A DNA stretch of 64,000 nucleotides from Streptomyces pluripotens. GTDB lineage: Bacteria > Actinomycetota > Actinomycetes > Streptomycetales > Streptomycetaceae. Under the pieces are notes generated by a model. That model had not been told where the DNA came from and did no database searches. It saw only the letters and a list, made by a program, of their open reading frames with translations. The translations under genes were made by a program, and so were the position numbers. The stretch lies in assembly GCF_000802245.2 (NCBI RefSeq), contig NZ_CP021080.1, forward strand, positions 6,076,001 to 6,140,000, read 5' to 3'. The stretch's first letter is position 1. Each line of letters starts with the position of its first letter. Positions 38,398-51,313 of the stretch are shown here, piece after piece.

Positions 38398-41300
38398 TCA
38401 GCGGGACGGGGGCCGCCGGGGCGCGATGCCCCCGGTGCCTCCTCCGTCCCGCTGGCTCACGCGGCGGATGGCCTTGGCGAGTTCGTCCACACCGGGGTCC
38501 TTCAGGGCGCCGTAGTGGTCGGCCTCAAGCCGGATCGCGGCGATGGGGGGCCCGGTGCGGGCCAGCAGCCGCTCCAGAGGGGATTCCCCGTCGCCGGCAG
38601 CGGTGATGATGCCGACGGGGGCCGAGATCCGGTCGCCCTCGGGCAGCCAGCCGTAGGTGCGGCGGACCAGGCGGATGATGCGGCGGACCACATTCGGGTC
38701 GGGCCAGCGCAGACGCCGGGTGACGAACTCCGCGAAGGACTCCTCGTCAGGGCCGGTGCGCAGGCACTCCTCCAACAGGGGGCCCTTCGTGGCCGCCGCG
38801 AAGACGGAGTAGAGGATGGTGCGGAAGGCGGGGTCCGTGAACAGGTCCCTACGGTCGCCCGCGCTACCGCTGGCACGGTCACCCCCGGCCTCGGTGGCGG
38901 CCCTGGCCGTGCGTCGGCCGGTGGGCGTCGTGTCCGGGACCGGGAGACGCAGCCGTGGGGAGCCGGGGGCGATCAGGATCAGTCGTTCCACCTCCTCGCC
39001 CGCTCGTTCGAGCTGCCGGGCCGCCTCGAAGGCCACGCGTGCGCCGAAGGAGTACCCCCAGAGGGTGTAGGGGCCGTCGGGTTGGACCGCGCGCAGGGCG
39101 CGGACGTCGGCGGCGGCCATGTCGGTGAGGCTGCCGTGCGGGACCTCGCCCTCGTTGAGGCCGTACGCCTGGATGCCGTAGAAGGGCCGGCCGCCGCTCG
39201 CGCGGGCGGCGAGCAGGCGCAGGTTCATGGTGTAGCCGCCGAGCCCGGGCCAGCAGAACACCGCATGACCGGCGCTCCCGGTGTGCAACCGGAGCAGCCG
39301 GGGTGCGGAGGAGCCCGAGGAAGCGTCCACCCGCTCGGCGAGTTGCTCCACGGTCGGGGCTTCGAAGAACACCTGGAGCGGCAGCGCGGTGCCGAACTCG
39401 CTGTTGATGCGGTGCACGAGGGTGACCGCGATCAGGGAGTTGCCACCGCAGGCGAAGAAGTCGTCCCGGACCGACACCTCCTCGCGCTTCATGGCGGCCT
39501 TCCACAGGTCGCACAGCCGCGCCTCGGTACGGGTGCGCGGTGGGACCACGGGTCGGTCCTCGCTGATGAGGGCGGCATCCACCCGGGCGGCGAGTGCTTG
39601 GACATCCACCTTGCCGTTGGCGGTGTGGGGCAGTCGGTCCAGCACGATGACGCGGCCGGGGACCATGTAGTCCGGGAGGAACGAGACGAGATCGTCCTTG
39701 ATCATCTCGGCCGGGCCCCTCATGTGGACCGCGTCCTCCTGCATGCCCTGGTGGGCCCGCTGTTCCGCGCTGGTCTTGCCGCCGACGGAGAAGTAGCAGG
39801 GGCCGGTGGGTCGCCCCCCGGCGTCCAGGACGGCGGCGATACGACGGGCCGCGGGCAGGTCGTGGCCCGAGTGGGAGCTGTACCCGGAAGACATGAACCC
39901 GAGGCCGGAGTCGTTGTGCTGCAGACGCTGCAGGGTGCGGCCCAGGTCGATGTACCGGCGCCAGCCGGGGCCGGACCGGCTGACCACGGTGATCCCGAAG
40001 CAGGCCCGCTCGTAGACCTGTTGGTTGATGGCGATGACGTGGCGCTTGAGGACCAGGTCGTCGGAGATCCGCTCCCACCGGCCCTCCCGGTGGAGGTACT
40101 GGCCGCTGGGCAGTCCCATCTCGCCGCCCGGGTGGACCTGGAGGTAGACGTCCACCGGGTCGGGTCCGTCCGCCGGGGCGTACGGGGCCAGGGCGAAGGA
40201 CCCGAGGTAGATGTCGTCGTCGGCGCAGTCCAGCCGGTCGAGGGTGTCTGGGTGGTGGTCCAGTTCCCGCAGTGTGAGGCCGTGACCCGGGAGGATCTCG
40301 TCGAAGAGCCCGAGCATATGGCCGGTTTCCATCTCCAGGACTTCCTGGATGTTGTTCTTGTAGACGGGCTCGATGGCGCTCCTGCGGCCGAGGAAGTGCA
40401 GTCGTACGCCGGACTCGTCGGGGACGAAGGTGGTGTCCCCGACCCGGACGAGTTGGTGCTGCTGGGGGTGGAAGTAGTACGTGCCGGGTTCCAACCCGGC
40501 GGCGCCGCCGGCGGCCTCCACGTAGAGCTGGGTGGCGTAGAGGGAGCCGGGGGAGGCGTAGGCGTACTTCGGGAGCAGCCGCTCCTCACTGTGGTGGGGG
40601 CCGAAGTCCCGCAGGATGGTGCCGAGTTCGTCCCGGGTGAGGCTGTCGGGGCGGCGCGGGGCGGTTGCGGGGACTCGGCGGGCGAGCGCCGACAGCACCT
40701 CGCCCGCGGTGGCACCGCCTCCTTCGTAGAAGCGGTACGTCTTCCGGGCGAAGGCCCGCCGCCGCTGTTCGGGGGTGGCTTCGGCGCCCGGCAGGGGGAC
40801 GGTGGGCCGGCCGGCGACGTCGGTGCGGGTACCCGGGGCCGCCAGCTGGGCCTTGACCTGGAGCCTGGACTGCTTGGACAGGTGGTGGTCGCCGGCGTGG
40901 CCCTGATCCATCAGGGCGGCCTCGCGGGGGCTGAGCTCGATGCAGGCGACCAGGTTCTGGAAGCCGGTGCGCGGGTCGTCCCGGACCAGCACGGCGGCGC
41001 CGCGCACCCAGTCGTGGGCCTCGATGGCCAGGCGTATCTCGTCGAGTTCGACCCGGAAGCCGCGCAGTTTGACCTGGTTGTCGGCGCGCCCGGTGAACTG
41101 CACGGTGCCGTCGGGGTTCTGGTGGGCGAGGTCGCCGGTTCGGTAGAGGCGGTGGTGCGGCGACGTACTGTCGGCGGGACCGTCCAGGAAGCGCTCCGCC
41201 GTCAGATCGGGCCGGCGCAGGTATCCACGGGCCAATTGGATGCCGCTGATGTAGAGCTCGCCCACCTCGCCCGGTGCGACCGGCCGGCGGTCGGCGTCCA

Positions 41301-42378
41301 AGATGTGGAAGCGCAGGCCGGGCACGGGCGAGCCGATGGACAGGGAGTGCGGACCCTCGGCGGGGAGGTCCGGCCCCACGGTGCAGGCCGAGGCGTTGAT
41401 GGTGCACTCGGTGGGGCCGTAGAGGTTCACCAGAGTGCATTCCGGGAGCACGCGGAGAAAACCGCGAGCCACGGACCGGGACAGGGCCTCTCCTCCACTG
41501 AAGAGATACTGAAGGGAGGTGCACCGGTGGAGTTCTTCGGTATCGACGAGGGCTTGGAGGAGCGTGGGAACACATTGCAGAGCCGTCACCTGGTGGCGCA
41601 CCAACATTTCCACGATCTGCGTCGGATTGCGGTGAATTCCAGGGTTTCCGACGACCACTCGGGCGCCGTAGGCAGGGGCCAGGATCTCCCATTGGGCCGC
41701 ATCGAAACTCATGGGCGTCTTGTGGAGGACGACAGCACCCGCGCCTAGCCCGTAGGTGGTTGCGAACCAGTGCATCTGATGGGTGATGGACCGGTGCTCG
41801 ATCATCACACCCTTGGGTCTTCCAGTGCTTCCAGAGGTGTAGATGACATATGCGAGGTCACCCGGTTGCGGGGACGGCAGCGGGTCGGTGTCCACACTGG
41901 CCAGTTGCTTCTCCGCTTCGTTTACTCCCCCCCGATTGTCGAGCTTCTTGAGATAGTGGTTGGCTTCGTCGATGGTGACGATCAAAGTATCCGGTGGCAC
42001 CACCCCCGCGAGGCGTTCACGAAGTTCCTCCTGGGCGAACACCACGCGCACACCAGAATTCTCGGCCATGTAACGAAGGCGCTCGTCCGGATAGTCGGGT
42101 GACAGTGGTAGATAAGCACCTCCCGCATGCAGAACTCCCCAGATTCCGACCATCAGGCAGAGCGAGGGCTCTGCGCACACGCCCACCACGGTATCGCCAG
42201 CGACGCCGAGATGCCGAAGGTAGCGGGCGAGATCCGCAGCCGCTTCCCGCAGCTCACGATAGGTAAGGCTCTCGGCTTCGTGGACCACGGCAAGCCCGTT
42301 CGGGTGTGCCGCGGCTTGGCTGGCAAGTCGTTCCACAACACCTGCACCGCCGGTCGAACCGCCGCCGGGATCGTCCAT
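38398..42378 (-). CDS. indC: Indigoidine synthetase-type NRPS (A-Ox-PCP-TE)
   Basis: A 1326-residue single-module NRPS that matches BpsA/IndC along its length. The adenylation domain (about 10-500, resumed at 880-930) has YTSGSTGRPKG, SFDAAQWEIL, YGPTECT and GRADNQVKLRGFRVEL; a flavin oxidase of nitroreductase type (about 545-870, ARKTYRFYEGG to MSSGYSS) is inserted between A8 and A10. The carrier Ser981 lies in GGNSL and the thioesterase Ser1110 in GYSFG. Known members oxidise and cyclise L-glutamine to 5-amino-3H-pyridine-2,6-dione, which dimerises to blue indigoidine. I place the start at the ATG 42378 after a GGGGGAG site. No indA/indB or phosphopantetheinyl transferase is adjacent. It is divergent from the pap operon. 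Confidence 0.95.
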   Translation of the reverse strand: MDDPGGGSTGGAGVVERLASQAAAHPNGLAVVHEAESLTYRELREAAADLARYLRHLGVAGDTVVGVCAEPSLCLMVGIWGVLHAGGAYLPLSPDYPDERLRYMAENSGVRVVFAQEELRERLAGVVPPDTLIVTIDEANHYLKKLDNRGGVNEAEKQLASVDTDPLPSPQPGDLAYVIYTSGSTGRPKGVMIEHRSITHQMHWFATTYGLGAGAVVLHKTPMSFDAAQWEILAPAYGARVVVGNPGIHRNPTQIVEMLVRHQVTALQCVPTLLQALVDTEELHRCTSLQYLFSGGEALSRSVARGFLRVLPECTLVNLYGPTECTINASACTVGPDLPAEGPHSLSIGSPVPGLRFHILDADRRPVAPGEVGELYISGIQLARGYLRRPDLTAERFLDGPADSTSPHHRLYRTGDLAHQNPDGTVQFTGRADNQVKLRGFRVELDEIRLAIEAHDWVRGAAVLVRDDPRTGFQNLVACIELSPREAALMDQGHAGDHHLSKQSRLQVKAQLAAPGTRTDVAGRPTVPLPGAEATPEQRRRAFARKTYRFYEGGGATAGEVLSALARRVPATAPRRPDSLTRDELGTILRDFGPHHSEERLLPKYAYASPGSLYATQLYVEAAGGAAGLEPGTYYFHPQQHQLVRVGDTTFVPDESGVRLHFLGRRSAIEPVYKNNIQEVLEMETGHMLGLFDEILPGHGLTLRELDHHPDTLDRLDCADDDIYLGSFALAPYAPADGPDPVDVYLQVHPGGEMGLPSGQYLHREGRWERISDDLVLKRHVIAINQQVYERACFGITVVSRSGPGWRRYIDLGRTLQRLQHNDSGLGFMSSGYSSHSGHDLPAARRIAAVLDAGGRPTGPCYFSVGGKTSAEQRAHQGMQEDAVHMRGPAEMIKDDLVSFLPDYMVPGRVIVLDRLPHTANGKVDVQALAARVDAALISEDRPVVPPRTRTEARLCDLWKAAMKREEVSVRDDFFACGGNSLIAVTLVHRINSEFGTALPLQVFFEAPTVEQLAERVDASSGSSAPRLLRLHTGSAGHAVFCWPGLGGYTMNLRLLAARASGGRPFYGIQAYGLNEGEVPHGSLTDMAAADVRALRAVQPDGPYTLWGYSFGARVAFEAARQLERAGEEVERLILIAPGSPRLRLPVPDTTPTGRRTARAATEAGGDRASGSAGDRRDLFTDPAFRTILYSVFAAATKGPLLEECLRTGPDEESFAEFVTRRLRWPDPNVVRRIIRLVRRTYGWLPEGDRISAPVGIITAAGDGESPLERLLARTGPPIAAIRLEADHYGALKDPGVDELAKAIRRVSQRDGGGTGGIAPRRPPSR

Positions 42379-42727
42379 TACTCCCCCTTGATTCAAATGC
42401 CTCAACAGTCACTCGACGGCAGGAACTATGAAAGTCGAACAACGCTTTTGGCAAGCTCTGGCCATGATGCGGATAATCAGGAAGGGTCAAGGAACATGAT
42501 GTATCCGCATATATCCTTCGTAAAGGGGTGCGCAGTCGCACACTCTCAGCCAATCCGGCGGTGCGCAGCGCAGCGATCAGCCATCACCACGCAACCTGTT
42601 TGCCCGGTTTGGGGAAATATGCACCCCCGGATTCAGTGCAGTGCGTGGACCCGACCCATCGCGCCGGTGGCACCAGGGCCACACGGTTCGGCAGAGTCGA
42701 AGCGTGGAAAGGCGGGAAGGGCGATTC
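42379..42727. promoter_or_regulatory. Divergent control region of the cluster
   Basis: 349 bp, clearly AT-richer than its surroundings, between the NRPS and papB starts. ATGCGGATA (42467-42475) and TATCCGCAT (42502-42510) are perfect inverted 9-mers separated by 26 bp, and CATGATG is directly repeated at 42463-42469 and 42495-42501. This is a good candidate site for the cluster regulator encoded at the right edge. Confidence 0.6.
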
Positions 42728-46103
<3,376 letters not shown>

Positions 46104-46169
46104 CCGTCTCCCCTCACCCGTCTTCAGCTGTCATTTCCCATTCTCCCGACGCCCCTTGGAGGGTTTCCG

Positions 46170-47849
46170 ATGACCACCTTCGCTCCAACCGTCCTGACTC
46201 CGGAGCAGCGTGCCGCCGTGGCGGCCGACGACCGCATCGGCGGCGGCAACCTGTTGCGCTCGGCGCTGGCCGTGAACCCGGCGCCCAATGAGCCGTTCAT
46301 CCACGCCGCCCGCCCGATCACCACCTGCGAGGGCGAAACCAAGCACGACTTCAGCCTCGCCGAGTTCGATGCCCTGGCGCAGAGCTGGTCGGCTTGGTAC
46401 CTGGCCCAGGGCGTCCAGTTCCGCGACCGGGTGGCGGTCTGGTTCGAGGACTCCATCAGCTATTCGCTGCATTTCTACGCCCTGGCCCAGATCGGTGCCG
46501 TGGCCCTGCTGATCAACTCCAACGCGTCGAAGGCCATCGCGACCTCGCTGATTGAGCAGACCTCCCCGGTCGGCCTGTACGCCGACCGGGACCGGCTCGA
46601 CCTGCTCGGCGATGCGGTCGGCGACCTGGGCCTGGCCTGGGTCCAGTCCGCCGAGGAACTGCCGGCCCCGCCGGCCGCGACCCTCGACGAGGCCTCGTAC
46701 TGGAAGCACCACGACGAGGACCCGGTTGCGATCCTGCACTCCTCGGGCACCACGGGTCGTCCGAAGCCGACCATCCACACCCACCGCTCGATCGTCGCCG
46801 GCCCCAAGTTCCGCCTGGTCGACCACGTGGAGCAGCCGGGCTCGGTGATGATGACCGCCCTGCCCCAGTCGCACCTGGGCTGCGTCGCCTTCACGGTGTT
46901 CGCGGTTCTCGGCGGTACCCCGATCGTGGCGCTCAGCGACGGCAGCGGCGAGGAACTGGCCGCCGCGGTCCTCAAGCACCGTCCCACCGCGGTGATGTCC
47001 TTCGCCCATGGCTACGCCGAACTGGCCAACGCCGAACTGGAGCCGGGCGCGGTCGACTCCGTGGACGTGTGGGTGTCCATCGGGGACGCCGTCCACCAGG
47101 CTCACATCACCAAGGTGCTGTCGATGCGCAGCACGGACCTCAAGCCCTCCGCCTTCTACGACCGTCTGGGCACCACCGAACTGGGCTGGGGCGCGCTGCT
47201 GAAGATCCGTACGCTGGACAGCGAGCGCAACGACCGCTGCGCGGGCAAGCCGGTCGGCGTCTCCGAGGTGACCATCCTGCGCAGGGACGGCAGCCACGCC
47301 GACGACAACGAGATCGGCCACCTGGCCGCGAAGGGTCCGGCCATCACCCCCGGCTACTGGGGCGACTCCGACACCACCTACCGGTACAAGCTGTCCGGCT
47401 ACTGGCTGCCGGGAGACATGGCCTACCGCGACTCCAACGGCGACTACTTCCTCGTGGACCGGGCCGCCGACGCCATCCACACCGAGAGCGGTACCGGCTA
47501 CTCGGTCTTCATGGAAGAGGTCATCCTCAACGACGTGCCGGACACCGGTGACGTCGCCGTCATCGCGGGCCGCGCGGACGGCCGGGTCGTCCCCGTGGCG
47601 GTGGTCACCGTCGGCCAGGGTGCGCCGGAGCCGGAGAAGCTGCTGCTGCAGGCCAACGAGGCACTGGCGGCGGCCGGACACCCGCTGCTCGGCTTCTTGG
47701 AGATCGTCAGCGACGAGGCCGACTTCCCGGTCGGGGTGACCGGCAAGGTCCTCAAGCGCCGACTCCGGGAGAAGTACGAGGACCTGCGCGCCCACGCCAA
47801 GGCCCCGCAGGGCAAGTCCTTCGCCGCGGCCTCGGGGGTCCTGGCATGA
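46170..47849 (+). CDS. Stand-alone adenylate-forming enzyme (ANL superfamily)
   Basis: A 559-residue AMP-binding protein with the phosphate loop [11 protein letters not shown] (near residue 190), [12 protein letters not shown] and a hinge/C-terminal domain that keeps the catalytic-type lysine in [13 protein letters not shown] (near 530). It should activate a carboxylate as an adenylate for transfer to CoA or an amine. The usual signature after A8 is degenerate ([22 protein letters not shown]), and the PKG position reads PKP, so it sits on an unusual branch. By position the substrate may be an aminophenyl acid. Its stop overlaps the next start (ATGA). Confidence 0.88.
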   Translation: MTTFAPTVLTPEQRAAVAADDRIGGGNLLRSALAVNPAPNEPFIHAARPITTCEGETKHDFSLAEFDALAQSWSAWYLAQGVQFRDRVAVWFEDSISYSLHFYALAQIGAVALLINSNASKAIATSLIEQTSPVGLYADRDRLDLLGDAVGDLGLAWVQSAEELPAPPAATLDEASYWKHHDEDPVAILHSSGTTGRPKPTIHTHRSIVAGPKFRLVDHVEQPGSVMMTALPQSHLGCVAFTVFAVLGGTPIVALSDGSGEELAAAVLKHRPTAVMSFAHGYAELANAELEPGAVDSVDVWVSIGDAVHQAHITKVLSMRSTDLKPSAFYDRLGTTELGWGALLKIRTLDSERNDRCAGKPVGVSEVTILRRDGSHADDNEIGHLAAKGPAITPGYWGDSDTTYRYKLSGYWLPGDMAYRDSNGDYFLVDRAADAIHTESGTGYSVFMEEVILNDVPDTGDVAVIAGRADGRVVPVAVVTVGQGAPEPEKLLLQANEALAAAGHPLLGFLEIVSDEADFPVGVTGKVLKRRLREKYEDLRAHAKAPQGKSFAAASGVLA

Positions 47850-48511
47850 CCGACACCGCCGCCACCCTCGCCGGGCAGACCACGGCCGCCCCGGCCCGTC
47901 GCACCGGAAACCGCGCCCAGGTCGACTTCTACTTCGACCCGGCCTGCCCCTTCGCCTGGATCACCTCCCGTTGGATCCTGGAGGTGGCCGAACTGCGCGA
48001 GATCGACCTGCGCTTCCGGGTGATGAGCCTGTACGTGCTCAACGAAGGCCGCGAGCTTCCCGAGTGGTACCGCACCCTGGTGGACAACTCGCTCGCGCTC
48101 ACCCGGATCTGCACGGCCGTGGCCCAGCAACACGGCGAGGAGGCGCTACCGGGCCTGTACACCGCGCTCGGCACGCGCATCCACAACGGCGGCAACAAGG
48201 ACTACCGTGCCGTCGCCGCCGAGGCCCTGGCCGAGCAGGGGCTGCCGGAAGCCCTGCTCGCCGCGGCCGACACGGACGCGTACGACGAGGCGCTGCGCAA
48301 GAGCCACCACGAGGGCATGGACCCGGTCGGCGAGGAGGTGGGCACGCCCACCATCCACATCGACGGAGTCGCCTTCTTCGGCCCGGTCCTCAACTCGATC
48401 CCACGGGGAGAGGAGGCCGCGCGGCTCTTCGACGGCGCGCGCGCCCTCGCCAACTACCCCGACTTCTTCGAGCTGAAGCGGACCCGCACCGGGAAGCTCC
48501 GCTTCGACTGA
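47846..48511 (+). CDS. DsbA-family mycothiol-type oxidoreductase
   Basis: A 221-residue thioredoxin-fold protein of the DsbA family that resembles mycobacterial Rv2466c, a mycothiol-dependent nitroreductase: [60 protein letters not shown] and the tail FELKRTRTG. The active site is CPFA; the second cysteine of CPWC is absent, as I recall for Streptomyces relatives (CPWA), so a single-cysteine mechanism is expected. Its coupling to the adenylate-forming enzyme makes it part of the pathway, perhaps for reduction of a nitro, N-oxide or disulfide group, or for conjugation. A terminator follows. Confidence 0.88.
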   Translation: MTDTAATLAGQTTAAPARRTGNRAQVDFYFDPACPFAWITSRWILEVAELREIDLRFRVMSLYVLNEGRELPEWYRTLVDNSLALTRICTAVAQQHGEEALPGLYTALGTRIHNGGNKDYRAVAAEALAEQGLPEALLAAADTDAYDEALRKSHHEGMDPVGEEVGTPTIHIDGVAFFGPVLNSIPRGEEAARLFDGARALANYPDFFELKRTRTGKLRFD

Positions 48512-48540
48512 GTGGACCGGCCCGGTCGAGGCGGGCAGGG

Positions 48541-48574
48541 GCAGCGGCGGCGCCCTTCGGGGCGCCGCCGCTGC
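48541..48574 (+). terminator. Terminator with UUCG loop
   Basis: Perfect 15-bp GC stem (48541-48555 with 48560-48574) closed by TTCG, 30 bp after the oxidoreductase stop. It separates the pap operon from the ATP-grasp operon. Confidence 0.9.
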
Positions 48575-48709
48575 GGGCGGGCACGGCCGGCGGGTGCCGG
48601 TTCCGCTCGCCGCACGCATCCTGTCGCCTTCCCGCGCATCCTCCCGCTGCCCCACCGACCGCTGAATTCCCCCACCGAATGCTGTCATCGACCTAGGAAA
48701 GCCGGACTG

Positions 48710-51313
48710 ATGGACAAGACGCACCGTGCCGAAGAGCGCCCGAGGGCCTTTGTGCTCACCGGATCCTTCCTGGTCGTGTGCCGGGCGCCGCTCTACCTCT
48801 CCGAACTGGCCGCCCGCGGGCTGAAGATCCTCCTCATCACCCCCACCGCCTGGCGTGAGGAGGCCCTGCGGGCCGCCCAGGACCCGGCCCACCCGGCCTC
48901 CGCCATTGACGAGTTCGCCTTCGTCGACGGCAGCGTGGCCTCGGAGAACTCCTACCTGCCCGGCGTGATCTCCGCCGCCCGCCGCTGGCGCGAGCAGTAC
49001 ACCCTGGTCGGTGCCTACGCGGTGGGCGAGACCCAGGTGGAGCCGACCGGCCTGGTCGCAGACGCCCTCAGCGTTCCCACCCCTGGCCTGCGCGCCACTC
49101 GCGCCTGCCGCAGCAAGTACCTCCAGCGTTGGTACCTGCCCGAGTTCAGCCCCACCTCCCTGATCGTCCCCGGTGGGGAACGCACGGGGGTCGACCCGTC
49201 CGCCGTGCGCTTCCCGGCCGTCGTCAAGCCGGCCGGCCGCCACTCCAGCTCCGGGGTGGAGACGGTGGCCTCCCCCGAGCAGCTCATCGCCCGCCTCGCG
49301 ACCTACCCGGAGCACGAGACCGTGCTGGTGGAGGAGAAGGTGGTCGGCCAGGAGTATTCGGTCGAGAGCCTCGTCCAGCACGGCCGGATCCTCTTCGCCT
49401 CCGCCACCCGCAAGGACACCACGGACTCGCACGCCAGCACGTTCGTGGAACTGTCGCACACCGTGCCCAGTGACCGGCCCCTGCACCAGCAGGTCCTCCT
49501 GGACGCCAACGCCCGCATGCTGGAGGCCCTCGATTTCCGCGACGGCATCGCGCACGCCGAGTGGCGCGTTGACGCGGCAGGCCGCCCGGTCCTGATGGAG
49601 GTGGCGGCCCGCACCCCCGGCGACGGCCTGTGCGTGCTCTACGAGTTGGCCACCGGAGTTCCCCTGGAGCCGGAAATCGTACGCATCGCCCTCGGTGAGC
49701 CCGCCTCCTACCCGGCCCCGACCCGGGTGGCCCGCCAGGTGTACCTGGAGCACGTCCCCGGCATCCTCACGGACGTCACCGTGGACGGGTACGACATCAG
49801 CCCCGCATGGGTCGGTGAGGGCGGACTGTGGCCGCGGATCGCTCCGGGTCCCGCCGACGCGGCGCCCACACTGCGCACCGTACTCGTGCACAAGGACCGC
49901 GGTGCCCTCCTCGGCGAACTGACGAGCTCCGAGGACCGGGCCGTGTCCTTCTTCATCGACGCGCCCACCCTCGCAGAACTCGACGACCTGGAGACCCGGG
50001 TGCGGGAGGCCGTGACGCTGCACATCACGCCCGCCCCCGCCGAGATACCCGAGAGCGTCACCCACGTCCTGGTCGGCTACAGCCCGGTCATGCTCGGCAA
50101 GCTCGACGGCCGGTTCCCGAAGGACTCGGTGCTGGTGCTGGAGGAGCCCTCGGTGATCGAGGCCCGCGGCCTCTCCGGCCTCGCCGAGCGGCATCCCTGT
50201 GTGGCCGCCCTGCTGCCCGCCCCCTCCCAGGACGAGCGGAACCCGGAGCGCGTTGCCGCCGCAGTGCCGCGCCCGCCCCGGGTCCGCGCAGTGGTGCCCG
50301 TGGTGGAGTACGGCGTGGTCGTCGCGGCGACGCTCGCCGAGGAGTGGGGCTTGCCCGGCGCCGGCTCCAAGGCCGCGCGGATCCTGCGTGACAAGGGGCT
50401 GCTCCGCCAGGCCCTGGCGGACAGCGCTGTGGCCCAGCCCGCCTGGGCGGTGGCCGAGAGCCCCGAGGACGTCGCTGCGTTCCGCGCCGCGCACGGCGGT
50501 GAGGCGGTCCTCAAGCCCGCCAACCGGCAGGCCAGCCTGGGCGTGCAGTTGCTCGGCCCGGCCGACGACGTGGCCGCGGCCTGGGAGCACACCACCGGAG
50601 CCGACGAGCCCACCCTGCGTGCCCGCTACGCCGGCAGCGCCCGGTACCTGGTCGAGCAGCGGTTGCACGGGCCCGAGGTGAGCGTCGAGGCCGTGGTCCA
50701 CGACGGTGTGCTCGGTTTCACCAACATCACGGCCAAGTCCGTACTGGACTCCCCGTACCCGGTGGAGACCGGTCACGTGGTGCCCGCCCCGCTTCCGGAG
50801 GACACCGCCGACGCGCTGCGCGGCGCCTTGGCCCGGCTTGCGCAGACCATCGGCTTCCGCTCCGGCGTCCTGCACTCGGAGTGGATCCTCACCGACGGGG
50901 GCCGCACCCCCTGTCTGGTGGAGTGCGCGGGCCGGCTGCCGGGCGGCGGGATCACCGTCCTCATCGACCTCAGCTACGACACGGACATCCTGGCGCACCT
51001 GTTGTACGTCCTGGAGGGCCGCGGGAGCGTCGAACCCCTGCCGGCCGGCTCGGCCGCGGCGGTGCGGTTCCTGACCGCCGCACCGGGCCGGGTCGAGGAG
51101 GTCCGCGGCACGGATCTGGCACGCACCGCGGACGGTGTGCAGGAGGTCCACCTGACGGCCGCGACCGGCACCGTCCTCGGGGCCACCACCAGTTCCTGGG
51201 AGCGGGCGGGCTTCGTCATCGCGACCGGCCAGGACGCACCTGACGCCGCCCGACGCGCCGAGCACGCGGTCTCCCTCATCGACATCCGCACGGTCCAGGA
51301 GGCCCAGCAGTGA
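48710..51313 (+). CDS. Tandem ATP-grasp ligase (two modules)
   Basis: An 867-residue protein with two complete ATP-grasp carboxylate-amine ligase modules. Module 1 (about 1-400): a pre-ATP-grasp strand FVLTGSFLVV, ATP lysine segment FPAVVKPAGRHSSSGVETV, VLVEEKVVGQEYSVESLV and the metal site LMEVAARTPGD. Module 2 (about 440-867): AVLKPANRQASLGVQL, LVEQRLHGPEVSVEAVV and LVECAGRLPGGG. Both keep the residues needed for acyl-phosphate chemistry, so each could form one amide bond. The ATG at 48710 follows AGGAAA. The stop overlaps the MFS start (GTGA). Acid and amine substrates are unknown. Confidence 0.92.
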   Translation: MDKTHRAEERPRAFVLTGSFLVVCRAPLYLSELAARGLKILLITPTAWREEALRAAQDPAHPASAIDEFAFVDGSVASENSYLPGVISAARRWREQYTLVGAYAVGETQVEPTGLVADALSVPTPGLRATRACRSKYLQRWYLPEFSPTSLIVPGGERTGVDPSAVRFPAVVKPAGRHSSSGVETVASPEQLIARLATYPEHETVLVEEKVVGQEYSVESLVQHGRILFASATRKDTTDSHASTFVELSHTVPSDRPLHQQVLLDANARMLEALDFRDGIAHAEWRVDAAGRPVLMEVAARTPGDGLCVLYELATGVPLEPEIVRIALGEPASYPAPTRVARQVYLEHVPGILTDVTVDGYDISPAWVGEGGLWPRIAPGPADAAPTLRTVLVHKDRGALLGELTSSEDRAVSFFIDAPTLAELDDLETRVREAVTLHITPAPAEIPESVTHVLVGYSPVMLGKLDGRFPKDSVLVLEEPSVIEARGLSGLAERHPCVAALLPAPSQDERNPERVAAAVPRPPRVRAVVPVVEYGVVVAATLAEEWGLPGAGSKAARILRDKGLLRQALADSAVAQPAWAVAESPEDVAAFRAAHGGEAVLKPANRQASLGVQLLGPADDVAAAWEHTTGADEPTLRARYAGSARYLVEQRLHGPEVSVEAVVHDGVLGFTNITAKSVLDSPYPVETGHVVPAPLPEDTADALRGALARLAQTIGFRSGVLHSEWILTDGGRTPCLVECAGRLPGGGITVLIDLSYDTDILAHLLYVLEGRGSVEPLPAGSAAAVRFLTAAPGRVEEVRGTDLARTADGVQEVHLTAATGTVLGATTSSWERAGFVIATGQDAPDAARRAEHAVSLIDIRTVQEAQQ

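Noticed and set aside
38362..41748. 1128-residue rightward open frame opposite the NRPS gene
   Set aside because: It is the antisense shadow of the IndC-type NRPS. Its translation is Gly/Asp/Val-rich without family motifs, while the other strand matches BpsA throughout.
48146..51265. 1039-residue leftward open frame opposite the tandem ATP-grasp gene
   Set aside because: Shadow frame caused by high GC; the rightward strand has clear ATP-grasp motifs and coupled starts.
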